Counted from the stretch's first letter, positions 1-14,284 are shown. The stretch is DNA of 64,000 nucleotides from Stichopus chloronotus (GCA_021234535.1 CM037840.1:18555415-18619414), one strand, 5' to 3'. Notes: a model not told the origin generated them from the letters alone. Numbers and translations are program-made.

Positions 1-3000
1 ATCTTCACGGAGGTGTGAAAACCTCTTCCAATAATATGGACAGAATTCAAGGCTAGCTGCCTCGTATAACAAATCTGTGGAATTAATAATGCAAATCCCT
101 CTTTACATGCAAAACAAGTTGTACATGTATCTTTTTAGGTAATTCAAAGGCTTTTATCTTTTCATTCCCGAAGAACAATGAATAATTATACTTAGTTGAC
201 TTGCTGGCGTTGTTGCGTTACTGTTATACATCAAGGAGCAACGATTTAGGTAATTAGTATAGATGTCTGTAGGCCCTATATTGCGTTGTCACACTTTGTA
301 ACGCGCTGTGACCATTTCGCCATGCCCATGCAGTTTGCAATACAATGCTTACACGAAGGATCAAACCAATACGTTCATTTACACTTTTTTCTCGAGATGA
401 AATTTACCTTCTGATTAATTAATTGATTCTCAGTAAAAAAAAATATTTCTGTAAGATTAATCACACGTAAAAGTTGTTTCACTACTTTCATTTTCAATCA
501 AAGACTGATGTAAATTTTATACATGAGCAACCGCATAAAGATAGGCCTGCATTCATTCAAATATATAATCCGACCGCATGTAGCGTACCAAAGATACAAT
601 AGACTATTGCAATAGAGTTAAATGGGCGAACAATCCGTCAGTGCTGTAACTTCAGTCAATTGATGGGCCTATTTATTCAACGACATTTTCTGTATTTATA
701 TGTTCCTAATATGAGAGGAGTTTATCGCGACTTTTAAACGGAAAGTCAGTACTTGGCCGACTTTTATTTCACCTTTTCAAATAGAAATTGGCTCTAAGAG
801 CTGAAAATGTCTAATATATATCAACACTGCTTGACGGTTATCGACTTGTCACCTACGGACAGCCCAGAATGAGAGGAAGTTCATAATTGAGAGAGGGATG
901 GTCAAAACGTGTCTCTAAGTGTGGAGACAGGGCGGGTGTCTGAACACGTAGGCTACATCTGCTTCAAACTTAAGAAGTAATGTTCCTTGGGACGAATGAT
1001 GAGAGGTAATGGGTTGGAAACGAAAGTCAAAGAACACTTTGACAAACTAGGACAAAACTAACTGATAAGAGTGTTTGGTAAGAACCTCCTCGGTGAAAAT
1101 GAATGGAATCACATGGCTACGGTGAGTGCTGTATGTTCAACTCAGTGGATTGTCGATTTCTATCACACAGCAAAAGTACACTTTCCTCGCAAAGATTCAT
1201 TCATCTTTCCTCTCTCGATTTTTGATGACCCAGCTACATTATGTAGCGCCCTCTGCAGTTGATATAAATCACCAATCATTGATAAGGATATTACACACGG
1301 CATGGTGGTAAACAGACGTAGGGCCGTTCGAGTTCTTTAGGTAACGAGCGTCACGGCTCCGACCTAATGATATGACATTCTACACATAGAACTAAAGCAA
1401 CGATATTCGCATGAAGGGTATACTGCGGTAGCAAGCCGTACGCTGATACTCTGGCTATCCCCAAAGGTCCCTTCTACTTAATAAAACAGTATTTCTCTCA
1501 CTCACTCTCTGGCAATATCTATAGTCTACAAAAAAAAAAAAGAAGCAAACAGCAAAACATCATCACTTTTTGGCAGAAATTGTTCACCAGTCAAGACATT
1601 TACTACTGCTTCATTTGAATACATTCAGTAGGCAGACATAGTTACACTCAAACTGAGAGGAAGCCTGTCATTCAAGAACATTGGAGGATCTAGCAGATAT
1701 GTGAATAACTGTGCGATTTCAAGTGGCGGGACCACTGTGTCTGGTGTATGGCTTTGTAAGTAATAAAGGAATCAATGTTATTCACATTGAGCCCTTGGCA
1801 GGGTCATCTTCAGGAATGTCTTCAACACCATCCGTGCAGAGAGCTGTCACTGATCCATGATGTTTATGTCATCAGCTTCCGCCGAGTGATTACACTATCG
1901 GATTACTGTAAGCGGTCTGTTCCTGTTATGATTTGATAATGATGATAGCATAATAACATGTAGTGAAATATTTGTCCAATTGATGATACGTAACAAGTTA
2001 GAATCCAAGTGCCAATGACTTTTATTTTAACCCACCCTCGTGTATTCGTTTGAAACGAAAAATGTTAAAATACAAATAAAAAAATGCTATAAGCAATATA
2101 AATTTCATTTTTTTTAAATAAGGTTACTCCTACATGTGCCATTTATTCCATTGACAGCTAACTCACGTTTGTTAGTGAAATGAGATGGCGTGTACTGCTC
2201 CCTTCACAATATGACGACAACGCCTGTCTACTCCTACGCCTGCCACACTCCTACGCTTCTGCAAATCGGTACGTTGAGGTGCAGAATCTTAAACTCTTTT
2301 CTTACAGTTGATCAACTGTATTTCCTTTAATTTATTCAGGTATGCCATTTCTCCTTATGATAACTGTCGGATATACCAATGTTTTAATGATTTGGCCCAA
2401 TTGTTCATCTGATGGTGTATTCAATAAACCTTCATAATCATTTGGCGCTGTTTCTTGTCCGTCTCATACTTCTCGGTCCCTTTGGAAATTAAACAATCAC
2501 GTACACCAGGCATCAAGTCATTATAACCAGGGAGAATTTACAATCGCGATATTTCATTACGCCAACGAGATGAATTTATAACCTGTCACACCTCAAGTCA
2601 ACCAAGTTAGCTATCTGCCAACTCCTTGAGCCAAACTTAAGATTCGTGCCAAACGTCTTTCCTGTAATGAGATCGCAACTATGCATGACAAAAATAGCAA
2701 GCGATCGAAAGATCACGTACTTTATGACAGGGAGCCTCGGGAATGATACCTACATACATCAAATATTAGGGCCTGTTGCCAAGGAGAATACTCCTGTGAA
2801 GGGAAGAGCAACAGTCCTAACAGTATAGACTGAAGATGACATTATCACCAAGAAAACAAAAAAGGAGCACAATTATATACATCTAAAGCGTGTGTGTTGT
2901 TGGTGAAATTTATTTGTGACGTGTTCTAATCCTTATGTATAGTACTTTCATGCATTCTGAATGCATACTTGTCTCTGTGTAGCTGAATGTTGCGACTTAC

Positions 3001-5341
3001 GTTATGAGTATACTTATATAATACATGCGCATAAATCATTGTTTAAAAAACCGATTAAAGTTTCTTCTTGGCTTTGTAATCGTTCGAAAGGTCATCCAAG
3101 TGGAGGAAAATGTTTATCACTAACAAGGAAAAAAATAGTCAGAATTACTGGATGAATTTTTCAATGCCGGTGTCTCTGGGCAAATTCGTTTCAAATGAAC
3201 ATGGAATATGAATATTTTCTGCCCACAGAATAGCATTAAAGCTTGGCAAAGTTTTAGTCTCCAAACATGTATCACGCGTTTGTTGCATTTTTCACGTGAT
3301 AAATGTGGAAATTGCACACAGGAAATTGTAGTCGAAAACCCCTATACTGGAAATTGACAATTATGTTATGAAATTAAACACAAAAGGCTTTACAGATATA
3401 TGATCCAGGATGAATGGATATTACTCACTGGTTTTGCTTGTTTTATCACAATTTAATGGTATATACAAAATAATAAAGGTCTAATCAGATTATCAACAAA
3501 CTAATTATCACTGGCGCAACTTTGGAGGCATGCTGAATGGGCCGATCACTAATACAACAGCTGTGAAAAAACAAGGTACAGTAAAATCTTATTTGCAGAG
3601 AAGTACGAAAAGAATGAGACAATATAGCTCCAAAAAGGAATACATATATCTTGATTTAAAAATAACAAGTAACCAAGGGTATCTGCAATCGTAGTACCAG
3701 TACCATCTATACGTTTGGCAATCACAGTTTGTAACGGTTGTGGGAACATTTAGCTAACACTTTCTGACTGCATGACCATGAAATATACAGCGGACAGATT
3801 ACTATGATGTATCATGAAAGTATCTGTCATTTAAGCTACACAGTTACTGTTCAGACAAACGTCTCAACTGACCTTTCTCCGTGAATTGTCTACGGCATTG
3901 TTTTATTGGTGTCATATGTGAACAGTCATTTGGAAATGATGTAGCGAGTGACGATGGAGATAATGTCTGAAGGGAATCGTTATTATCTGTTAGTGACATG
4001 TTACTGGATGATTGGGCACATCCGTGTAGGTCATAACTTTGGTCTGTTTAAATCATATGAACCTGTTACCACATTGGATCAGGGATCTATGAATACGGCT
4101 GCAGTATATGGACGCTGTTTATATAAATCTGTATGATGCGAACATGGTCCTGAGAAACTGCATCGTTAATATTAAAAAAATGATGTAGGAATAGATTGTA
4201 CCCATGGTACAAGATGAAACACTAATATGTCCCAGTGAACATTAGAACAGTAGTCAACCACATCCAAAAACTGCATGCCTGATAAAAACGGAAACTGCTG
4301 TATCAAAATGCAAACACATTTGTCTCTACACGAATTAAAAAAAAACAAAAAACCAGGTGAAATCGTTGACTACTCACTCATTAATGTTTCATTGTATGTG
4401 AAACATTGGGATCCTCTTTGTTTGACCATTCATCGTTAGTATGTTAAGGAAATTGACAGGTTTAGAAAATTTTAGTGAATTCCACAAAACAACTCAATGA
4501 GCCCTCTTAAAGAAGAAAGTATATGCTTCCAAAAGAAAGCCCATGAGTCACATAAAATTTGCAAATGTCCTGGAAATAAAAACTAAGTAAACAAAAGGCA
4601 ACAAGACACATAGCACACAAACTGTTCAAAGGTTAATGCAGCCAATACTACAAACGCCGCGGCCATGTTTCAACAAATTTAAGGGGTTACTCACACCATT
4701 GTAATCAAGTTACATTTTTATGGCACAATATATCAGAGCCAATATTCAGAGTTAACTTTCATTCATAAATCCATACATCCATTCAACCATTCATTCATTC
4801 ATTCTTCTCTGCTGTACGGTATACGCTACCTGCATAGTGCTTTCTCCCCATTAAACTTGCAATATCCGATTTATCAATTCCTTATTTTTTCATAAACAGA
4901 CAGTTTGATAATGCATACTCAAATCATGTCAGCCAAGTTTGCACATAAATGGCACTGCATATCGGTGCTGTTGTTCAAATTCAATTTACTCGTTCATTCA
5001 TTCTCTCATTGATTCATCCATTCTTTACGGTATACCTTGCCTGCATAGCCCCTGTATTATCCCTGCAATAGCCATTTTATCGCTTCCTATTTTTTTTCAT
5101 AAATTGCCTTTTATTGGCATTTTAAACGGAAACGAAAGGGTAAACAGTATTTTGTAAGTTTCAAGACTTGAATAGAACTGATCACTTCCTATACTATTTA
5201 GCCTGATTACATATTATTTCAAAGGCCGTCACTGGTGTAAACCACTCCAAAATGTGAGAGGTGAAGTCACTACGTGAACTGGAAGGTTAGTCAGCTGGAG
5301 AGAAACCAACGTTTATATTTTCTCCATAAATCTCGGTTAAG
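1..5341. other. No gene recognised; AT-rich non-coding DNA
   Basis: Six-frame reading gives only short open frames of up to about 70 codons with no domain, no repeat of residues and no convincing splice context. Short homopolymer A runs (for example near 1530) and a diverged tandem duplication at 4711-5105 (listed separately) are the only structures I see. The stretch could be intergenic or a distal 5' intron of the downstream NLR-like locus; the sequence does not decide. Confidence 0.5.
4711..5105. repeat. Diverged tandem duplication, unit ~230 bp
   Basis: Two copies can be aligned by eye: about 4711-4900 and about 4940-5105. Both contain in order a 'GGCAC..ATATC' segment, an ATTCATTC-rich stretch, 'TACGGTATAC', 'CTGCATAG' and a T-rich end followed by CATAAA. 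The copies differ by many substitutions and indels, so the duplication is old. No coding potential is seen. Confidence 0.5.
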
Positions 5342-5700
5342 TACACTCACAAAACGTAACGGTAAAATAAGAACTCCATAACTTTTAGGCAAAATTTTAC
5401 ACACAGCTAATGTAAGTCTTACATTGTGTATACAACAATTTTACTGAAATGAAGTAAAATTTACCAAAATTATGTAGAATTTACATATATTGTTTACCTA
5501 AATTTTGTAAAATAAGAACTCCATAAATTTTACATATAACTAATGTAAACAGTATATGTAAATTCAACATAATATTGGTACATTTTACTACATTTTAGTA
5601 AAATTGTTATATACACAATGTAAGACTTACATTAACTGTGTCTAAAATTTTACCTAAAAGTTATGGAGTTCTTATTTTACTGTTACGTTTTGTGAGTGTA
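5342..5700. mobile_element. Foldback MITE with TA target-site duplication
   Basis: The two halves are long imperfect inverted repeats of each other, about 150 bp per arm. The outer ends are CACTCACAAAACGTAAC on the left (from 5344) and its exact reverse complement on the right (to 5698). A TA dinucleotide sits directly outside both ends (5342-5343 and 5699-5700), as expected for Tc1/mariner-type insertion. The interior has no open frame, so this is a non-autonomous element. Matching inner segments are also present in inverted order, for example AAGAACTCCATAA near the left end and TTATGGAGTTCTT near the right end. Confidence 0.85.
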
Positions 5701-8700
5701 TGTGATTGTTATTAGCTTACATGGATTAACTTGACATTGACAATTAACTTTGTCATATGACAGGAATTATACAGGGTCAAAAGTCTCGCACTGTTCAATT
5801 GAATTCCATTGAGTTGTTACGTAGTGAGATGTTGATGGTCGAAAATACCGCACGTAAAAAAAAGAAAGAAGCCCTGGGAAGGGACTAGATAATGATAATT
5901 ACTAATGCAAGATTTAAATGAAGTTATTGTACACCGTAAACTCTAATTTGTGTAGGGAGTTCACGAGTCACATTCATGCATTAATGAAATAATCACATGT
6001 ATTAATAAATTAATGCGTCATGTCATAAAACCAATGGTAGATTCAACTCTCGTAAAACAATACACATACCTCAGAACACATTTACTAAAAATAACATATG
6101 ACTATGAAGATCCTGCACATCTAACCAGATATATTGCAGTAGGTTGGCATTATGCACGATAAGTTCAGGCCATAAACATTTTAACTTTGTTTTCAACAAT
6201 GACGCACATACACATAGAAATACTTTCTATACCTTGGCTGATACCTATCTGTAATTTTCGGGAAATCTGTTGTCAGTTAGAATACCCTGTAAGTGAAAGT
6301 TCAAATAGTTTTGAGACACGCATCACAGCGTCTCTTTTGTGCTACGAGAAAGTTATCTCTATATGGAAACGGTATCTTTATCGTGTTTGGTAATCGAAAA
6401 TAATCATGGTTTGATTCCACTTTAGAGGGGGACTGGAAAGAAAGTCATACGGTTACACTGTCATTAATGTTGAGAGTTTTGGCGAGGTAAAATGATAATA
6501 TAAAGTACTCTTCAGCATCATGTTGCCTCTCATACTTACTTTAGCATGTCTTCATAACCATGAACTTGTTCTTCACAAACGACTTTCTATCAATGAACTC
6601 AGTAAGGAGGTTGACTGGGGCAGGGGGACTATCTAGCCTAGTATGTAGACTGTATTCACCACCTGCCTTCATTCAAGGTTAACGAGTGGATACCTCCAAA
6701 ACAAATTTGAACTTCAAATTTTTAGCTGTCCAGATTGTGTTTACATGCTTGTAAGACCTAAAATTCTGATTTTTTTTTAAATGTTGACTCAAAGAGGCTC
6801 TTTGTGTTGTTTGTGTGACATTCACATTTTTTTTTTCAAAACTTATCAATTTTCATTCACATGCTAATGACAAATGGTCAACCTAAGAGGATTCCCATGT
6901 GTCACATGCAGATGAATATTAATTAGTGAGTATAGTTAAAGGTTCGATTCAGGTTTTTTTTAGAACTCGTGACTAGACTAAACTTTAAACTTCATACTGT
7001 ACACGCACCCAGCCGGTGCAAGCCAGCGTAAGACTTTAAAAAGCATATAGGTTTCGATGAGAAACTTGATTGATTATGAAAGTTTGAAGCATTGTCAGGA
7101 GATTGCACCAATCAAAATGTTCACAAATTTATCGATGTATATTAACTCAATCTGCCTCTTTAAATTAAGAATGTATACACGTAATAATGGTTACCATATG
7201 ATTAAGCTGAGGAGATATAAATTTCCAGTGTACTGTTAAGTCAACGTAGGCCTATTCTCTCTAGTATCGTCTCTCTTTCATTCGTGGACTTTTTGACAAT
7301 ACAATTATTTTGATAGTAGTTGCTGATGACGTAATCACCTTCTATTCGTCCCACATAATGAAAATAGATTTAAAGTTGTATGTCCCAGGTTTGGTTCAGA
7401 TTTTCCATTTACCGGTTAAACGTATATAGGCCTACACAGGCTGCTATACAGTTTTACAGACTGGGCAAATGTTTGTTGCAAAATTCACGGGAACAAATTT
7501 GCACGTTTTCGAGACGATGAAAACCGATTCGTAAGATGAATTGTTCGACAACGAGAACTACAGCTCAAGTATGAGTTTTAGATCTCAATATAATTGGTGG
7601 ACTGTAATTATGCAGTCGTAAAGACTTTCAGGCTGCACGGTCGATTAATATCGGTTGTCGGTCGCCATATCTTGACCCGGATTATGAAAAAGAAATGCAG
7701 TCAAACGGTAAAACAGTGACACTCGTTCCATTCGATTGTCAATGACTTTCTGTAGAACTCACACCAGCATCCCACAATGTGTATCACTGGAATAATCTTA
7801 CAGAATAACATGTAGGTCTACTTGTGTAGGCCTAACGTAAAGCAAAGTCAAAATCATTCAGTATACAGGAACAAAAAAAAAAAATATTCGTATAAAGTGA
7901 CAATATATTATATCATTCGAAACGTACTATCACAAAGATCACACAGATGTTTGAAAATGAGAGACAAGGTCAGACTACAGGTGAAAAAGATATAACGTAA
8001 CCGCCAGTGAGCTCCACTAATAAGAGATACAAGGACTAAATTTATGGATGTTTTAAACAACTTTCTGTAACATGTTGAATATGTGATCACAAAGCACTTT
8101 ATATGAACTCTCTTGTACTGTTGAGTTCATCATTTTAAAAATTAAGATTAAGGTAAAGGTCAAGGAAACTGTTTCCGGCAGAGAGACTGCAGAGTTCAAT
8201 GATTATCCCTCTTTTTGCATGATAAATGTAACCCATGTTTAATTTATCAGTGGCGATTGGAGGGCACCAGTCTTGATAATCCAGGCAAAAATTACGCCCT
8301 CAATTTCCACTGACATTTCATCATCGAAACCGTCAAATTATGCAAATGATATATTTTTGCTTGATCATTTGTATCCCAGAGAGGTGTGAGCTGTGATAAT
8401 CTCATCAAATAAATCAAAATATTCAGAGACAGTTTTCATTTGGAAGGGATTGTAATTAGAAAATTGTGCCAGTTCAAACATTCCAGATACATGCATAATA
8501 TAGCTGACAACAAATTAACCTAAACTGTGACGAGTACCGAGAATATAAGGCCAAACATTGCCTGTTGTAGAATTCTATGAAAATCGAAATACCTTCGCAA
8601 ACGATTAAAAAAAAACAAAAAAAAACTGTGAGACGTAGTCGAACTGAATCATTAGTTAAATTTGATCTATTTATATCTTCCAAAAATGTATGTTCACAGA

Positions 8701-9349
8701 TCTGACTGTTTTATCCTGGATCTTACAGAGCATTCCTCACGTAGCTGACAGTTACGTTTACCACTCCCGACTACATGACCGCAGGGCACCCATAAAAAAA
8801 ACTGTGCAGTTGTATGCTTTGACGTAATTCACGAAGGATTTACGAGGTAACTGAATAAGAAACAGCATATCAAATGGAAGTTATATATGAAAGTATTAAT
8901 ATGTAAAATGTTAGAACGATGACAAAGCCAGATGGTTTTCAGAGGCATCCTGGGGAGATGCAGGCACTCATGTATGATATCCCATCGGAATAAAAAAAAA
9001 ATAGAAAAAATGAAGTAGGATATAAAGTTTGGAAAGAAGAAAGCAAAAAGTCCCGGAATTCCAATCTTCAAAGGTTTTCAAGCAACTTAATACCCATGTG
9101 ATAAGGGGATTGATGCTGAACATACGTCCAACTTTTATGGAGAATACGTACCTCAGTGGGAAGGAGTCTTTGGAGGTATTGTTCTGTCTATATGTCTTAC
9201 TCACAATAAATCATATAAGAAGGTTGCAAGATATGAATTTAATGAAACCAAATTGATTTAACGGAAGAAAAATAGCAATTCCTCTTCTACATAGTTTAGA
9301 TTGAAATTAAAACTTGTAATTTTTGTGTACCAGATTTCCGCCGTAAAGC
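5701..9349. other. No gene recognised
   Basis: Only short chance frames are seen. Poly-T and poly-A runs occur near 6771, 6830 and 7870. I find no domain, RNA gene or clear repeat here. Confidence 0.5.
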
Positions 9350-9690
9350 TGTGATAGTGTGACTGAATACAATTTCACTTGAGAAAAATTTCTCTTAAGT
9401 AAGAATGCTAACGTCCCAGTCCGCTACAGTGGAAGTCAATTCTCGTTAAGTCGAATACATTTCCACTTGAGTGGAATAGGTAAGCTATTCAATTGGAATT
9501 ATATTCCACTCACATACATTTTTACTAAGATATAAATGAAAGTTAACGACTTCTGTTTCAGTAAATGGAATATAGTTCCATTTTAAGGGGAATTCTATTC
9601 AGCTTGAGTGGAACAAAATTTTTTATTTAAGTTGTCTGTGATTGCATTCCACTTATGTGGAATTACAGTTTAAACTGGCTTGTCGTATTC
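9350..9690. repeat. Degenerate foldback built on TTCCACTTGAGTGGAA palindromes
   Basis: The palindrome TTCCACTTGAGTGGAAT at about 9461 recurs in altered form at about 9600 (GCTTGAGTGGAAC) and about 9646 (ATTCCACTTATGTGGAAT). The segment 9480-9515 (TTGGAATTATATTCCACT) pairs roughly with 9560-9590 (AATGGAATATAGTTCCATT). The whole behaves as an imperfect foldback, probably an old MITE, but I cannot define its termini or a target duplication. Confidence 0.4.
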
Positions 9691-10656
9691 CCGAAACCAC
9701 GTGATACTGGTGACAGTGTTGTTAGGTAGGACGTGTACGGTCCACATTAAAATACAACTTTGTAATCTGACACTGTAGTGATTGAAGTGCCAATAATGCG
9801 CATCAGACATTGAAAGAAAATATACATAGACACATACATACGGTACATGTTTCAGAGATAGTCCGCTACCTTCTGAGAGAAGCTAAAGCGTAATTAAACA
9901 AGTAATGTATAGGCTACCTTTGACTACCAAAACTTCCGTGACGAAAATCTCACCTGTAGTGCCTCGGAAGTGAAGATACATGTAAGACGCAATATGTACG
10001 GTGATATGTCTTTATAGCAATTAGCAGCTTTAATGTTGGAAGCTGAAATCAGCAACATGTAGCATATACCGGTTTTTGTTTTGATTGTAGTGGTAGGAGA
10101 CATGAATAGGACAATTATGATGCCATTTGGTTTCCATTAATGGTCGAAACAACTTACTTTCCAGCTATTTAAGTCATTGATGTACTTTGAAGTCTTTCAT
10201 TCGTTAATAACTAATTAATCAATTACGTGATCAGCTAATTATCCACCTCCGATTTCTCATTACATTACTTTGTAAAGGACAAAACACATAAGATTAGTAC
10301 GGTACTAACGTTTGCATCCACATATGTTTCAACCTAGATGACAGATCCATTGTTGCACGTGAGGTATACAATACTTACGATAGGCCTATGCACTGGTTGA
10401 AACCAAGGCCTTCGGTGAACCACAGCCACAAGCACAATATAGGCCTATATGGAAACAATATTGAAGGAAGGATTACAGAGGTTTGTGAAAGTCTAAATGA
10501 CGATTTCTGACACCTTCATAGCTATGCTTGCTCCAAAGCTCTTGAAGTCACCATTGGTGACTTGAGAAAGCTCTTGGTGAGTTGAGATCAGTCAGAAATA
10601 AAGAAAACATAGGTATTTATATTTCAATTGCAGAAAATATTTCCCACAGGAACCTT

Positions 10657-10868
10657 TGATCCCAGGCGTGGAGATTCACGAAGGCTTCCAAGGATTTTGG
10701 CTTGCCTTTTTTCACATTTGCCTTGATGCCCTTCTAAAGATTTAGCAAATCAAGGCTAATTTTTAGGGTAGGTGCAATGGTAGTATATGCCTCATATATT
10801 TTATTTTCCCCGGTAAACTGTACAAACAGCCTTGCCCTTTTTGAGACCAATCTCCAGGCCTGTGATCC
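10657..10868. mobile_element. 200-bp foldback MITE with perfect 6-bp flanking repeat
   Basis: The left end at 10663 reads CAGGCGTGGAGATT and the right end at 10862 reads AATCTCCAGGCCTG, giving a terminal inverted repeat with one mismatch. Further in, GGCTTGCC near the left end pairs loosely with GCCTTGCCC near the right end. The hexamer TGATCC stands immediately outside both ends (10657-10662 and 10863-10868). There is no coding capacity. The superfamily is uncertain, because a 6-bp duplication is unusual for hAT (8 bp) and for Tc1/mariner (TA). Confidence 0.7.
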
Positions 10869-13800
10869 ATCTCAGTGGTGAGTTCATGAATGATTCTAGA
10901 GCGAGCACTGCTTCATAGCCCTTCGCCCTACCCCCTACCACTTGCCCACACATTAGTACATGCAGCCCTGGAGTAATTACCCATAGTTGCCGTGATGTAA
11001 CATCTTGTCTGATAGACCTAAATCCTAGTGTAAGTTAGGTCAGCGCACGTAAACAGGCATCAGTGACAGTAAAGCATTGAAGCATCCAAAAGTGAAAATT
11101 GTTCCCATACATTGATTATATGACAAACTTAAATAAGAGTGACACTAACCTTCGAAAACTAATCAACTCAGTGCAACCGGGGATTTGTATTACTATTATC
11201 AACGCCTCTTCTCGTCCGGCTCCCCTTTCTGCAATTAAATTCCAAAATCTTCAAAAGTAGGCTGACTTTGTCAACTCCCGACGAACAATAACGTCCACTT
11301 TGTAGAGTTGAAATATACAAGGAGTGCGAATAATTACAATTGAGAGTACAAATCACAAGTAACCCAAATTCGACAGAGATCCAATTCACAATGTTTTGCT
11401 GCATTCGATACTATCGTATCATTTCCACAAGTTCACAACTATATGTATCCCACTTTTCATGGAGTCACAACAAGAATGGTGCGGCACAGTGAGGTAGGTA
11501 GCTCTTACAAGTCATTTCAACTGAAAACAGTCCTCAACTTTCATGAACTACGAAAATGAAGGCGGTAGACACAAAATGCGACCATTTCTGGCTTCATATG
11601 TCGAGTTCACCTTTCCTTCTCACATTACATAGCTGAACAGTTACCATGGCAACGACGCGATAAATTTACCAGGGCAATGCACTGTTTTTGTAAACAGTTG
11701 TTCGAACTTTTTTTTTTACAAATATCTATTTTTCAGTAACATATAATGTTGTGGTCTTTCCGGCACAAGGCTGGTTGCTATGAAACATTTAGGACTAAAG
11801 TGATTTCTGTGGCACTCCGCCATAAGTGATGTCGGCACAGTTACTAGTATCTTCCGAGATGAACTACGTTGGAAGTGGTTCGTGACAGAGCAATAAATCG
11901 TTCAAGATCATTGCCGACCAATTCGTAGGCTTCCTGATATCTGGTTTTTATGGTTCGCAAACAGACATCGAATGGCTGTCTCATCAACATCCTCTTCCAC
12001 GAGCTTCATCTTACACATCGATTCAAGTTATTAGACCTCAACTTTACCTTGGTGTATCAGTCGGTTTACCGTCAGACCTGGGAACTGCCTTGCGAGGATA
12101 TAGCTTTTGAGATTGATGCCGTGCCTTATCACTATCGGAAACGGTCTACTTGTACGATGTTATCCGGTGAAACGTAGATTGTGGAAACTAATTCAGAGGT
12201 TGGGGACTTTCACCGCAGTTGATTTGGAGTGCATTTAGTTAGCCTTTTCAGTGGTACTCATCTGATTCATTGTTTATAGAGAGAACCTAGATTGTTTACA
12301 AAGAGAGATAGAGGGGCAATTATTCTGGAAAACAAAAGCTGAACTCCCACAATGCTGTACATCAGGTAAAGACGTTTACCTCCATGGTATGATGAAGGGA
12401 TTGGCTAATAATAGCGCCTCGGTAATCATTGTAAGAGGGGAAGCCTCGGCTGGTCATCAGGTATTATTGCCATTGGTGAGGTGGGATGAGGCGGGGAGGG
12501 AGGCGGGGAGGGAGAGGGGGAGGAGTGCGGTATCTAAAAGAGTATTATTGTTTCCTTTCTTCCTACATCCAGCAGTAAAAAAAGCAACAGTACTATAATT
12601 ACGCAAGGCCTACATCATTAAAACTTTTAATGAGTTTCTTAATACCTTCAAATATGTATCTATGATCTCAGAGCTAGCAAATTATCTAGAAATGTAAAAA
12701 AATCAATGAAAGATTGAGAAAAATTAGCACGTTCTTAACCAAACTTACCACACTGAAATGTTTTATATTTCCCTTGTTAAATGCTTAATGATCAGTTGAG
12801 AAATTAATGCCACCAACACCAGCCGATTTTATCTTTTGACTTCATCACAGATAACAATATCGACAGTCATAAATTTAATTGGTTTGATCGTCAGTCTAGC
12901 CACAGATATGATGCATTGAAATCAAAGCAACATACAAAAACACAAAAGGTGCCTGTATGTGAGGCGCATAAAAACATTGTTTTGAGAGAAAGATGTTTCA
13001 TGCATTAACTTATAGGGTCAGTTACAAAACTTTCAGTGAGCATAATGGGTATCAAGTGTTTTTTTTTTTTTTCGTTTTCCGTTCAAAACTTTTTTTTAAA
13101 CAAAATTTAATAGGTGGCAGCATTTAGGATCAAATTTTACGGCTTGCACATCATATGTCACTCACAAATCAGTAGTGCAGTAGTATTCAACGGTTTAATT
13201 GAATTGTAATCAAAAGATTTTAAATATGTAACATATTTACCTATATCTGTAAAGTGTGTGTAGTACGGGGTGCAAGTGTATAATAAATGAAAAAAAAAAA
13301 AGCTCCTCGAAAGTAATGTCAACCTATCTTGAAAATATAAAATAAAGAAGCGTATCCAAAATGAATTCACAAACATATTTGAAAACGATACCTTAGGGCA
13401 TGTTGAAACAGAAATCAGGCCTAATTACAAACTTTCTGTAGTGTAAGGTACGTCGGGTTACTGTGGGCTGGTTTCGTGTTTTTTTGTCTTTGTGACACAA
13501 AACTGCGAGAGTGAAGTGCTAGTGTAGTAATTCAAGAAGTATTGATTCTGTTGTTAAGTTTTGCATTGTTGTTTCAACGTAAGATGATCAGATAAGCACT
13601 TTTTGCGTCAGTGTAGGCGTGTACATAGGATTCCAATAATTTCAATTTCCCAAACTGGATTATTATCAGTGTGATATTTCCACTGGCACAAACATTTTGA
13701 TTTCACATATCGGCAGTCAACATCCACTCAGTACTTGTATCAATCCCTGGACAAAGTACTTTCGAACCAAGCTTATTACACTTGTCTATACATTTTATGA

Positions 13801-14284
13801 CCGTTCCAGAGATTATTATGAATTCATCATGAAGGCGGCTGGAAGGCTACACTTATTTTGTAAGTCTCGTAAGGAATCCTCTCGGCTATGGCTCACTTAT
13901 TTAATATTACGTTATATATTTATTGACCTGGCTCGTAAATTATCGTCCGCTGTCACTTTGGTATGTTCATACTTCCCCGACGTCAGCATTGAAAAACGTC
14001 ACGCACATGGAATCGACTTGGAAGTTGTAATCTGTCTTTATACTGACTGGGTATATTTCAGTTAGTGATATATCTGAACGTATGTATCACACTATACAGA
14101 GTGTAGTTCTATGCAATTAAGGTACCACATAAGAGATAGTACACTAAAATGAGATTCGTATATGGATGATGGTAAGTCGATTATGAATTTGAGGTTGCAC
14201 ATAGTAACAGTGTAAACTTACTTTATCCGCGAATGTAAATAAGACAAACGACATTCATTTAGTCGTATGAAATGGACAGCCGTT
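10869..14284. other. No gene recognised
   Basis: The longest open frame, 13697-14065 (122 codons), shows no recognisable domain and no splice or start context I trust. A G-rich segment at 12493-12520 is listed separately. Homopolymer T occurs near 13060 and A near 13290. Confidence 0.45.
12493..12520 (+). other. G-quadruplex-forming motif
   Basis: Five G-tracts of 3 to 5 G are separated by loops of 1 to 4 bases (GGGG-A-GGG-AGGC-GGGG-A-GGG-AGA-GGGGG). This meets the usual definition of a canonical four-tract quadruplex with a spare tract. It lies in otherwise AT-rich DNA with no gene next to it, so a promoter role is only conceivable. A short purine-only minisatellite is the simpler reading. 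Confidence 0.7.

Noticed and set aside
13697..14065. 122-codon open frame
   Set aside because: No recognisable domain, no ATG start at the stated beginning and no splice context; treated as chance.
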